A DNA stretch of 64,000 nt from Rhododendron vialii (taxonomy: Eukaryota > Streptophyta > Magnoliopsida > Ericales > Ericaceae). A program made the translations under genes and the position numbers. The notes below the pieces were generated by a model. That model was not told where the DNA came from. It saw only the letters and a list, made by a program, of their open reading frames with translations, and searched no databases. Positions within the stretch are counted from its first letter, which is position 1. Each line of letters opens with the position of its first letter. Below, one piece after another: positions 38,035 through 48,100 of the stretch. The stretch covers positions 41,951,852 through 42,015,851 of the forward strand of contig NC_080562.1 of NCBI RefSeq assembly GCF_030253575.1, in the 5' to 3' direction.

Positions 38035-39214
38035 CGAAATGAGCGGCTCGCGAGCGGCTCGCAATTCTGCTCGTAAGTGGCTCGTTCAAGCTCGGCTCAG
38101 AAGTTAAACGAACGAGCTCGAGCCGATTTTTTCAGTTCGTTTTGTAAACGAGCCGAGCTCAAGCTAGGGTAAGCTCGGCTCGAGTCGGCTCGTGAGCCGG
38201 GGTATATATACTTAAGTTTAGGATTTTTATTGTTATTTCATAATTTATTTTTTTCGTTTTCACTTTTTAATCAACCAAGAGAAATGAGAGCACACGCACA
38301 CCAGTACACTCCCGCTCCATAGGAAAATGAAAAAGTATTAGGCCTATGCGAGGATATAGGGAAAATTTCAAAATGGCACCTAAACTTTGTACCAAATGTC
38401 ACAGAGACACCTGAACTTAAGTTTATTTCAATTAAACACTTGTACTAACAAAATTTCCAAATTTAGACACCTGAACTTAAGTTTATTTCAATTAAACACC
38501 TGTACTAACAAAATTCCTAAATTTAGACCCCCGCTGTTATACTCCATCCCAAAAATTGCTGATATGACATCTCCAACCCGTTTAAGTTGCCACATTGCAC
38601 ATGTTTCCAACAGGGGACGATGCACCCAAGCGAAACCCATCATTAGAAGTATGCCGAGCAGAAAGAAGAACTGGGTTTGGGCAAAAAAACATGGTTTGGA
38701 GGGAAAATGACCTTAATCTAATTGATTTCCCTCCATTTCTCTCTCTAGAAGTCTGCTTATTGTTCCACAATCTCCCTCACTTCAACCCTAGACCTGAAGT
38801 CTTCCTATGAGTTTCGTTTGGATGCATCGTCCCTTGTTAGAAACATGTGCAATGAGGCAACTTAAACGGGTTTGAGATGCTATGTCAGCAATTTTTGGGA
38901 CGGAGTATAACGGTGGGGGTCTAAATTTGGGGATTTTGTTAGTATAGGTGTTTAATTGAAATAAACTTAAGTTTAGGTGTCTCTGTGATATTTTGTGAAA
39001 AGTTCAGGTGTCATTTTGAAATTATCCCGAGGATATATATACATTTTTCGTTAGTTCGTTAAAGCTTGTGAACAAGCTCGATCTTGAGTCAAGCCAAGGC
39101 CTGCTCGGCTCGTTAAGTTTTCACTGAGTTCGAGCTCGAGCTCATGTTCGTTAAAAACGTAATAAACAAGCTTATACATCGTAACTCGGCTCGGCTCGTT
39201 TACGCCCCTAGATT
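38035..39214. repeat. GAGCTCGAGCC/GGCTCG-rich dispersed repeat, split by foldback element FB1
   Basis: Text dense in CGAGCTCGAGCC, GGCTCGTTTA and AAACGAGCCGAG lies on both sides of FB1 (38035-38350 and 39038-39214) and ends near the left border of FB2. It looks like one host repeat of the dispersed TCGAG family into which FB1 jumped. Exact ends are not visible. Confidence 0.5.
38359..39028. mobile_element. Foldback element FB1 (Mutator-type, 9-bp duplication)
   Basis: The 670-bp element starts GGGAAAATTTCAAAATGGCA and ends in the inverted copy TTTTGAAATTATCCC. Perfect 9-bp direct repeats GAGGATATA flank it (38350-38358 and 39029-39037). The two arms are each more than 200 bp and pair for nearly their whole length (for example TTTCAATTAAACACCTGTAC against its complement at 38945-38965). 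The left arm alone has a 62-bp tandem duplication near 38408-38530. No transposase is present. Confidence 0.88.
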
Positions 39215-40123
39215 GGGAAAATTTCAAAAAAAACCCTGAACTTTTTGACAACTCGCAAAAAAACACCTGAACTTTCACTATTAACAAAAAAACACCTAAA
39301 CTTAGCATTTCGTTAACAATTTAACCCCTGCCGTCCAATTCCGTTAGTTTGTAACGGATGGAGCTAACGGAAGGCATTAACTTTTTTTTTTTTTTTTACT
39401 TTTTACATTCAAAAATTACTTTTAACGCTTTCTTTTTTTATTGGTAAATAAATATGCAATAAAGTTCTTTTTTTCTTATTATTTATCGAAAATTACTTTA
39501 ACCCTATTTTTTATTTTCAAATTTTACCCCCCCCCCCCCCCCCCCCCCCCCCCCTTTTTTTTCTTATTAGAATCGACTCCACACCACCAATTAACCCCAC
39601 AACCAACCGCCTAAGCCGTAGCCACAATTTCAGAAATTCAAAAGTTACAAATAGGAAAAGTAGTAAAAAAAAGAAAAGGTTACAAAGAGGAGGTTAAAAG
39701 AACTTTTGAATTTCTGAAATTGTGGCTAAGGCTTAGGCAGTTGGTTGTGGGGTTAATTGGTGGTGTGGAGTCGATTCTAATAAGAAAAAAAAGGGGAGAG
39801 AGAGAGGGGGGAAAGGTAAAATTTGAAAATAAAAAATAGAGTTAAAGTAATTTTCAATAAATAATAAGAAAAAAAGAACTTTATTGCATATTTATTTACC
39901 AATAAAAAAAAAAGAGTTAAAAGTAATTTTTGAATATAAAAAGTAAAAAAAAAAAAAATTAACGCCTTCTGTTAGCTTCATCCATTACAAACTAACGGAA
40001 TTGGACGGCAGGGGTCAAATTGTTAACGGAATGCTAAGTTTAGGTGTTTTTTTGCTAATAGTGAAAGTTCAGGTATTTTTTTGCGAGTTGTCAGAAAGTT
40101 CAGGGGTTTTTTTGAAATTTTCC
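39215..40123. mobile_element. Foldback element FB2 (Mutator-type, 9-bp duplication)
   Basis: The 909-bp element starts GGGAAAATTTCAAAAAAAAC and ends in its inverted copy. CCCTAGATT stands on both sides (39206-39214 and 40124-40132). The right end carries extra C residues, so the border is certain only to about two bases. The arms (about 39215-39637 and 39706-40123) are over 400 bp each and almost fully complementary, leaving a loop of about 70 bases. The left arm has a run of 28 C. No coding capacity. Confidence 0.85.
39527..39554 (+). repeat. Poly-C run of 28 bases in FB2
   Basis: An uninterrupted C tract in the left arm of FB2. The matching place in the right arm reads as a shorter mixed GGGGAGAGAGAGAGGGGGG tract, so the arms have diverged at this point. 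Confidence 0.95.
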
Positions 40124-40224
40124 CCCTAGATTTCCCTATCAATTTTCACTTATTTTTATTTCCTACGCTATTCACCGGTGTTTTTGTTTCTTCGAGGTCC
40201 ACTCGACACTGTTGTTATTGTATT

Positions 40225-41779
40225 GGGAAAATTATACTTTGCCCCCTTAAACTATCACCCGGCCACACTTTGCCCCCTCCAACTACTCAATCGAACACTT
40301 AACCCCCTTTAACTATTATTTCGCTGCCACCCTAACCCTTCCGTTTGTTGTCTGTTAGGGTTTTGGATGGAAAAATTTTCCAGGCCATTATTTTTGAAAC
40401 CCAAGGGCAAAATTACCCTCTTCTTCTCTTTCTAGCATACACAACCATCTAAAAGATAAAATTTTTCAGACTTTACACAAACCCATCTCTCTCTCTCTCT
40501 CCCTCTCCATTGACCAGTTCATTTTCTTCTTCCCTTAGCGGAATACAATTCCGGTCCATACCAATTTTTTTTTTATAAAATTCGATTTTTGGTTAAAAAA
40601 TTAAGTGTTCCAAATTTCAATCCGTTTGAACAGGTGAAAAAAATTTAGTTTTCTGATCATTTTATCCTAAAACGGTCATAATTAAATTTTGACTATAGGG
40701 CTCTCGTTGATTAGTCCTAAGAGATATTTGATTCTACGACTTTCTTAGGGTTAATCAACGAGAGCCCTATAGTCAAAATTTAATTATGACCATTTAGGAT
40801 AAAATGATCAGAAAACTAAAATATTTCCACCGATTCAAACGGATTGAAATTTGGAACACTTAATTTTTTAACCTCTTTAGACAGTTTATATATTAAAAAA
40901 TATCGTTAAAAAATTAAGTGTTCCAAATTTCAATCCGTTTGAACCGGTGGAAATATTTTAGTTTTCTGATCATTTTATTCTAAATGGTCATAGTTAAATT
41001 TTGATTCTAGGGCTCTCGTTGATTAACCCTAAGAAAGTCGTAGAATCAAATATCTCTTAGGGCTAATCAATGAGAGCTCTAAAGTCAAAATTTAACTATG
41101 ATCATTTAGGATAAAATGATCAGAAAACTAAAATCTTTCCACCGGTTCAAACAGATTGAAATTTGGAACACTTAATTTTTTTTTCCTTTTTAGACAGTTT
41201 ATATATTAAAAAATATGGTTAAAAAATTAAGTGTTCTAAATTTCAGTCCGTTTGAACCTGTGAAAAGATTTTAATTTTTTGATCATTTTATCCTAAATGG
41301 TCATAATTAAATTTTGACTTTAAGGCTCTCGTTGATTAACCCTAAAAAAGTCGTAGAATTAAATATCTCTTAGGGTTAATCAACGAGAGCCCTAGAGTCA
41401 AAATTTAATTATGATGATTTAGAATAAAATGATTAGAAAACGAAAATCTTTCCACCGGTTCAAACGGATTGAAATTTGGAACACTTAATTTTTTAACAAA
41501 AACTGAATTTTATAATTAAAAAAATTGGTATGGACTGAAATATTAGCTTTTAGGGTTGGGGAAATCGTATTGTGCGTTGGGGAGATCTGTAGGAGTATCG
41601 TGTATGTATATCTACCTGTATTGTGTAAGGGTATTTACGTAATTTAGCTCAAAACGTTAACAGAGTTAAAGGGGTGGCAGCGAAATCATAGTTAAAGGGG
41701 GTTAAGTGTTCGATTGAGTAGTTGGAGGGGGCAAAGTGTGACCGGGTGATAGTTTAAGGGGGCAAAGTATAATTTCCCC
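40225..41779. mobile_element. Foldback element FB3 (Mutator-type, 9-bp duplication) with three internal palindromes
   Basis: The 1555-bp element starts GGGAAAATTATACTTTGCCC and ends in its inverted copy. Perfect 9-bp direct repeats TATTGTATT flank it (40216-40224 and 41780-41788). Outer arms of about 115 bp are followed inwards by a second inverted pair (GGTCCATACCAATTTTTT near 40553 against AAAAAATTGGTATGGACT near 41520). Between these lie three palindromes of about 275 bp at a 312-bp period. No protein is encoded. It ends about 130 bp before the donor of the leader intron of the C2 gene. Confidence 0.88.
40594..41496. repeat. Tandem array of three large palindromes inside FB3
   Basis: The units begin near 40594, 40906 and 41218, each with TTAAAAAATTAAGTGTTC and each ending in the complement GAACACTTAATTTTTT. 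Each arm is about 125 bp and contains GGCTCTCGTTGATTA. A short loop of about 25 bases carries GTCGTAGAATCAAATATC; it is inverted in unit 1 relative to units 2 and 3. Spacers between units share AGACAGTTTATATATTAAAA. Confidence 0.9.
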
Positions 41780-41910
41780 TATTGTATTTTGTCAATGCGA
41801 GAAAACTTTCCCGAAAAATCGTCTCCCTTCACGAACTGGGTCACAAACAGATCTTGTTCCAGGGCTACAGATTCTCCCTAAATCGCTTTGACTTTTGGCC
41901 TCAAAACCAA

Positions 41911-42585
41911 GTAAGAAACTGACCCCATATCACTACTTTTGTAGCCTTTTTCTTTATCTTTAGTGCTTTAACTAATAATTATCTGTTCATTGATGTGCTT
42001 TTTTTTTATGGCTTCGAGTTAAATCTTGTCAAATTTTGAAATCCGTGACGACTAGTTACTGTTTTGCTTTCTTTACCCCTTGGATGCCGGTGGTGGTAGT
42101 GTTTTCTTTGATTAAAGTTGGTGGCTTTATCGGGGTATGTTCAAATCTTGATGTAACTCTTTGTGGGTTTTGCCTATTTTTAGCGTTTTGCGTAGCTAAG
42201 GCAATTAGCAGCTCAGGCTTGCTTTTGGCTCATGATTTTGGCTATTTCTGGGTTTTGGGTAATTCCTTGTTTCTGGAATTGGGTCCAATCTTTTTTATTC
42301 TGATCATAGGATTAAATTGGGTAGATGGAGCTGGTCAGTTTTATCTAGGGTTTTGTTCTAACTTCCAAGATGTTGGATTTTGAGTTCTAAGTAGTAAAGA
42401 AATCCATAATTTGGCTTTGAATTTGGGTCTTGTGGGTAAGGATTTTACCCGTAGTGTGTCTTTCCAAGGGCTCTTTCGATCCACATCCCTTCCTATAGAA
42501 GTTTTTGAGTCATTTTATTGTTGTCAAGCACTTGGGGTTTTCATCAATTGGTTCTTCATTCCACTTGTTATTTGTTTTTTTTCAG
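41911..42585 (+). other. Leader intron of the C2-domain gene
   Basis: A strong donor CAA|GTAAGA at 41911 and a pyrimidine-rich acceptor TTTTTTTTCAG at 42585 bracket a 675-base T-rich stretch. The coding start follows 23 bases later. Long introns in the 5' untranslated region are common in plant genes of this kind. The model is inferred from the splice sites. Confidence 0.6.
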
Positions 42586-42607
42586 GTTTAAATTTCTGGT
42601 TGGTATC

Positions 42608-43891
42608 ATGGATTCACCTCAATCTGTCGTGTCACCGTTCAACGGCTCATCTGTTTTTGCTGGCCCTGAGAAGCAAAAGGCTGATCCGTTCGTTCATAAT
42701 CCCGGTTTCATGTCGAGGAGAATTGAGGTTCAAAGCAAGGATTCTGAGGGCATCATTGGTGCTCTTGAGGTTTACATACATCAAGCCAGGGACATTCATA
42801 ACATCTGCATATACCATAAACAAGATGTTTATGCTAAGATTTGCCTTACTAGCGATCCTGAAAAAACTGTCTCCACTCAGACCGTTAATGGTGGTGGAAA
42901 GAATCCGGTATTCAATGAGAAACTCCGAATCGATGTTCGGACGATAGATTCTTCTCTCAAATGTGAGATATGGATGCTGAGCAGGGTGAAGAATTATCTT
43001 GAGGACCAGTTGCTAGGGTTTGCCTTGGTTCCTTTGTCTGAAGTCCTCATCAATAACTGGAAGTTAGAGAAAGAGTTCTCTCTCTCTTCAACAGATCTCT
43101 TCCATTCCCCAGCTGGTTTCGTTCAGTTGTCTCTCTCTTATACAGGATCTTCACCAGAAGTGATGGCACTTCCTTCGCCACCTGCGGCTGGAAATGTTGT
43201 CCAAGACTCGGAAGCAACGGAGTCACATCCCTGTGAGTTTGACAATATTGAGTTCCCAGATCCAAAGGTTGCAAACGAGAATCAGCAGATGGTTTCAGAG
43301 TACTTTGCGCTCCCTAACACCAATTTGGACTCCCAGAGATCTCAGGACTTTGTCTCTCAAGATACTGAAAACCAACTTGGTTCAGAAGTTGGTGTTCATG
43401 TTGTTGAAAGCTTCTCAACTGGCACGATTGAGTCAATCCAGCTTCCAAAGCATGATTCTCCCCCCAACAGCGTGTCTACAACTAATGGATTTCCATTGCC
43501 TTCGCTTCCTGCAAATCCAGTGTCCTCTGATACTCCAGGAGCTTCAGAATCTCTGAATCAGGAATCAGTTTCGACTCCAAAGGAAAAGGCTAAAAGAGAG
43601 GAAGGCGGAGATTCTGAAAGTAATGCCTCAGGTGGGGGCCCTGTTGATACATTTGCTAAACCTGTTTTTACTGTTAACATTGAGCCAGAGCAAAAGGTGG
43701 TGCAACAGGATATTGTAGACATGTACATGAAAAGCATGCAGCAGTTTACTGAGTCATTGGCTAAGATGAAGCTTCCAATGGACGTTGAGAGTGGACCTGC
43801 TAGTTCTGAAAATTCAAGTTCAGATCAGAAATCACCAGCATCGAAGGACAATGGCTCCCGAGTGTTTTACGGGAGTAGGGCTTTCTTCTGA
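42608..43891 (+). CDS. C2-domain (CaLB-type) protein
   Basis: The coding region is a single exon of 427 residues. A C2 domain lies at about residues 50-165 (GALEVYIHQARDIHNICIYH, DVYAKICLTSD, KNPVFNEKLRIDV, LEDQLLGFALVPLSEVL). Most acidic residues that bind calcium in classical C2 loops are missing: loop 1 keeps only the Asp of QDVY, and loop 3 reads WMLSRVKNYLED. Lipid or protein binding is therefore probably calcium-independent. The rest is a Ser/Pro-rich disordered region with a conserved end (FTVNIEPEQKVVQQDIVDMY, YMKSMQQFTESLAKMKLPMD). The start MDSPQSVVSPF is typical of a plant family that includes, from memory, At1g50570 and At5g55530. Its role is unknown. A large foldback element ends in its promoter region. 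Confidence 0.9.
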   Translation: MDSPQSVVSPFNGSSVFAGPEKQKADPFVHNPGFMSRRIEVQSKDSEGIIGALEVYIHQARDIHNICIYHKQDVYAKICLTSDPEKTVSTQTVNGGGKNPVFNEKLRIDVRTIDSSLKCEIWMLSRVKNYLEDQLLGFALVPLSEVLINNWKLEKEFSLSSTDLFHSPAGFVQLSLSYTGSSPEVMALPSPPAAGNVVQDSEATESHPCEFDNIEFPDPKVANENQQMVSEYFALPNTNLDSQRSQDFVSQDTENQLGSEVGVHVVESFSTGTIESIQLPKHDSPPNSVSTTNGFPLPSLPANPVSSDTPGASESLNQESVSTPKEKAKREEGGDSESNASGGGPVDTFAKPVFTVNIEPEQKVVQQDIVDMYMKSMQQFTESLAKMKLPMDVESGPASSENSSSDQKSPASKDNGSRVFYGSRAFF

Positions 43892-45165
43892 GCTAATGTT
43901 TCGCTGATCAGAGGAGGTTACGCAGGTGACTTTAGAAATTAGAATGAAGACTAATTCTCATGTTGGTTTCATAATGTAGTATGTAGTGTGGTGGTAACTG
44001 TGGTGTTATGTGTATGTTGGTATGTTTAGAGAAAGGAAAATCATGACTTGTATGCGTTACAAGCTTTGTACTATAACTTTGGCTCTTAGTATAAATGGAA
44101 TTACTCTGTTTTGTTTCTTTTTGAGGGACAAGCCTTTGTTGATGCGAAGATGAGCATCCTAAACAACTTCATTTGTCATCTTTTGCATGATTTTTAATAA
44201 ATTTGTGTACAAAATAATTTGGTATTGTGATACTATGACATGGGTAAAATCAGGGTCCTGCATACGAGGTTCGAGTCTAAATTCTTGGTCTATGCTGAAA
44301 CATCCATGATTTGGTTTTGGCTGTCATAAGTGTATGTGGCCATCTCTGTTAGGGCAATCCAATTCCAAATCTCCACTCTTGGGAGTCACCTTGCCTATCA
44401 AGAGGTCTCCTATCACCAATCTCCTAGGCAACCTGCAACAAGCGATCTGCCTCAACGTACACATACCCAAACAAAGAAACAAGACGAAACAAAAGATCGG
44501 TCGCTTGAGCAAGCCATTGTCCTGTTCAGGATCACCAGGGGTTGTGAATTGGTAGTTACAGTTGGGAGATCGTCAAAGTTGCTTAGCTCATCCTTCCAGG
44601 GGTAGCTCCGCTCTCACGTATGGTGTATTCACACCTACTAAGTACAATTTCCAAGGATGAGCTAGCCCCCATGGACCCACTTCCTTACAAAGGAGGTCTC
44701 GGGCTCCATAAATCTGATTCAGAGTTTTATCTCCATCCCCATCCCCATCCCAAGGGTTCTTTCTCATTGTCACTCTCTTCCTACTAAGGCTGCTTAAGTT
44801 CTGTTGTCTCTTCCAATAATTTAGCCTACCATTTCCCTCAGGTGGCAAAAGGTCTGTTTATATCATCTGTCATCAATGAACTTGCTCCAGCTTTCTCCGT
44901 CTGCTTTCTTGCTGTTGTTCCACCCTTGGACTAAACTAATGGTGCAAATTTGTTGCCTTTTTTTGATGTTGGAAAAAATTCGATCATCTGAAACTGAAAA
45001 TCATTGGTGACTACGGTAATACACTAATACTACCAGCCAAGAAAAAGAAAGAGTACGAGGTTGGTGAACCATAGTTTCATCGAGGCATTCCTAACAAAGA
45101 AAAAACAAACAAGAGAAAAAAACAAAAGACAATCATTTCTCTCCGTATAAACTACTAATAAAACT
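43892..45165. other. Convergent spacer between the C2 and TORNADO1-like genes
   Basis: The left part is the 3' untranslated region of the C2 gene, with an AATAAA at 44196. The right part should be the 3' end of the TORNADO1-like gene. Nothing else is supported. GCTCATCCTTCCAGGGG and the near-complementary CCAAGGATGAGC near 44586-44662 could form a small hairpin. Confidence 0.5.
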
Positions 45166-48100
45166 TCAGATTGGTACTTCGATAACTTCATTTGCTCTTG
45201 TGTGCATGTGCCTCCTACAAATCCAGGCAATCTGGCCGCTGTCCCTGTACCTCACTCTCCACAATCCAAACTTCTCTGCAATATCTCTTCCACTTGAACA
45301 CCTCCGGTCCCTTAGGAAATCAATGACCCATTGTTGTGCTGTTCTTTGATCTTGCTGAATATCCCTCGAGTCCCTGCTTCTGTTTCTGCTTCCAGCGGCT
45401 GCGGCCCCCATAGCCCCAGCTCCAACTGCACCTGCTGCCCCATACAGTAGTGAAGAGTCTGCAAGATGTGCAACTTCCCTGCTCAAATCCGGTATCATCT
45501 GTCCCATTCCAGTTGCTAAATGAGCTCCTATCTTTAGAGCAAATGTTAATAGTGTCATGAACTTCTTCATATACGGAGCCAAACACTTCACTGCCATGTT
45601 GTCAACTTGCATCATCTCGCAACCTAACTGATCTTCAACCACATGCATCTCTTGCCTGAATTCACACAACATGTGTAACCGGACTGCATTCATTCCTGAA
45701 ATCATAATGGTAACCAATCTCCTCGAGTAGTTCTCCGTTTTGACAAAATAGAACATGTTGGGGACTTTTCTTTCTTCCAGTTGAACATTGTAATTGACAA
45801 GGTAGTTCACTTTGTGATGAAGCTCAATAAGAAGTCTGTGTTCATAATATCTCAGCCCTTGAATCTCCTGCTTCAAATCTCTGATTTCTTGCTCAATGAT
45901 CTTCAGTCTCTGCAAAACTGCTTCGACCCCTTTGGCAATTCCTCCAAATGTCGGCTCAACTTTTTCTTCACTGGTAGATTGTGCATGATCTGGTTCATCT
46001 GGATTATTTTCCGGAGGGACATGCAATTCCAAAGCAAGGTTGTATAGGTCATGATATCTTCGATGTAGCACTTCCCTAAAATCATCATCGGATAGTAGGT
46101 CTCTGGCAAAATCAAATCCACCGCCTAAGATAGGTTTGCCGGAGTCTGAGACTGGACTCCATGTGTGCTGATAATCATACATGCCGTCTGCTGGAACTGA
46201 GAGTAGTGCCTCTTTTAGGCTTTGCACAGGGACAAATTGGGTTTTTCTGTATCTTGGGGGTGTTAGATTTCTAACGCATTCGGGTCGCAGAATGTGTTCA
46301 GTTAAGGTGACACCGTGGCAGAGAGACTGTATTGTGGGTATTATGAGCTGCTGAAAGAGTCTTAAGGTTTCTGTCAAATTATGAGTGGAGCACGCAAGGA
46401 CGTTGATATAGTAGCCCAATTGCCCTCCAAGCTCTACTCTGACGTGGATGCCATTGATGTTAATTGAGATAAGGTACTTCTCAAGACTGTAAGTTGCCCC
46501 ATGTTGATTCCTTACTCCCATGATTCTATTGTGGAGATGCACCTGGTTTCAAATAAATGAAATTTGGTTACATACTTGGGACTTGGAGATGGTGCAGGTA
46601 TGTTTCCCTCTCAAAAGTTGCAAATTTAGGAGTTCGAAAAGCAAGTTTGGTGGGTTCATATCTTCGTTTAGCATTTATGTTTGGTCTTGGGAAGCATGAA
46701 ACCTCTATATGTGATTCTCTGTGTTAAACAGAACAGAAAATTAGGGTGTATGGACAATTAAACATCAATGATAACACTCAGAACTACAATATATTTCCTA
46801 TCAGACCGTGCTGATAGTGATATCCAATCACATCCTGTTGATGACCTAGATCGAGGAAATTTTTCTTTTAAAAGTTATGTAAATCTACTAAACTCATTAT
46901 GAGTGTTAGTTAAATATTGCTTAATGAGTTAATGTTCATCACTTCGTAGTCTCTCTTAGGAAAGCTCATTTTACTTCTTACATGTGCTATGTAAACTGGA
47001 AATTGGTGAGAAGAACAAGAACTGTAAAGAGTGAAAAGTTAATCGAATTCCTCTTGCCTGTAAGCGGGGAAAGAAGCCTGGTGTGAGGAACATATGGCTG
47101 GAATCATCACATTCCAGATGTCGCCCTGCATAGACACAGTCCGGTGTGCTTAACAGCCATCTCTGTGGCCTCCCCCGGCCTTCTTCCAAAATGGAGGGGA
47201 TTAGTAGCAATGAATTTGCATCCGTTGGATCTTGTTCATAACAAAGTTCCAGTTTCAGCATCATTCTCACAAGATCACTCGTATCTAAATTCTCAAAAAC
47301 CTTTGAACTCATCCCTGGAATCTGGCTCTGCAAACTTCCTTTAAGAATCCTCTCCAATTCTTTCCTGCTTATAAACCCATTATTCTCCGTCGAGTTTTGC
47401 TTTCTAACGTCTAGTCTTATCAGTTGACCAAGCACTTCACCACAGAACCACTCGCAATCCAGGATAAGAAACCCCAGTTCATCAAAATATATCACCTCCC
47501 CTATATGATGAAGGCAATTAGCTGTAGCCCGCCTCCTCATCTCCACCCTACCCTTGTTATCGTGTCTTGAGCGAATTCTTAAGGATGGAACTCTAACCTG
47601 GCATAGATCAGCGAACTCATTCCACCTCATTGCTGGCTTGTTAGAATTCTCTGACCTCCAATCTGATAGAATCTGTATCAGATCATTGCAAATCTCATAA
47701 ACTCTAGGGACTCTTTGGAGCACTGTTTTACTTGTTTTGCGAAGGTGATGAGTGAGTTTACTCACAGATGCTGATGATCTAGCATCAACTGTAAACACTG
47801 TCGGGTAGAATTCGACAAAGCCGTGGAATTTATCTCTTAATCTCTGAATTGAATTTACGGTCTCCTGAAAATTCTGTGACTGTTGATTGACTTTGTCGTA
47901 GTGAGTGAGCACTATGGTTACATTTGGTAGCATGCACTGTTGGACTGCTTTTCTTGAATTGGAAACTATGTACCTTAGCCAATATTGGAGGTCTTCTTCG
48001 ATCTCATTTGGGGTTTTGGGTTCTCTGTTGTTGGGTTTTCTAAACAGACTGGATATGATGAGGAAAAACGAGGCACTGCCATGCCCTGGGAACATGAGAT

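Noticed and set aside
37150-41779. LTR retrotransposon or other virus-like element in the repeat district
   Set aside because: All long repeats are inverted, not direct; no reverse transcriptase, integrase or capsid text was seen; the 9-bp duplications fit Mutator-type DNA elements.
42036-42383. Hydrophobic open frame ahead of the C2 gene
   Set aside because: It falls in the T-rich leader intron; T-rich DNA gives hydrophobic residues by chance.
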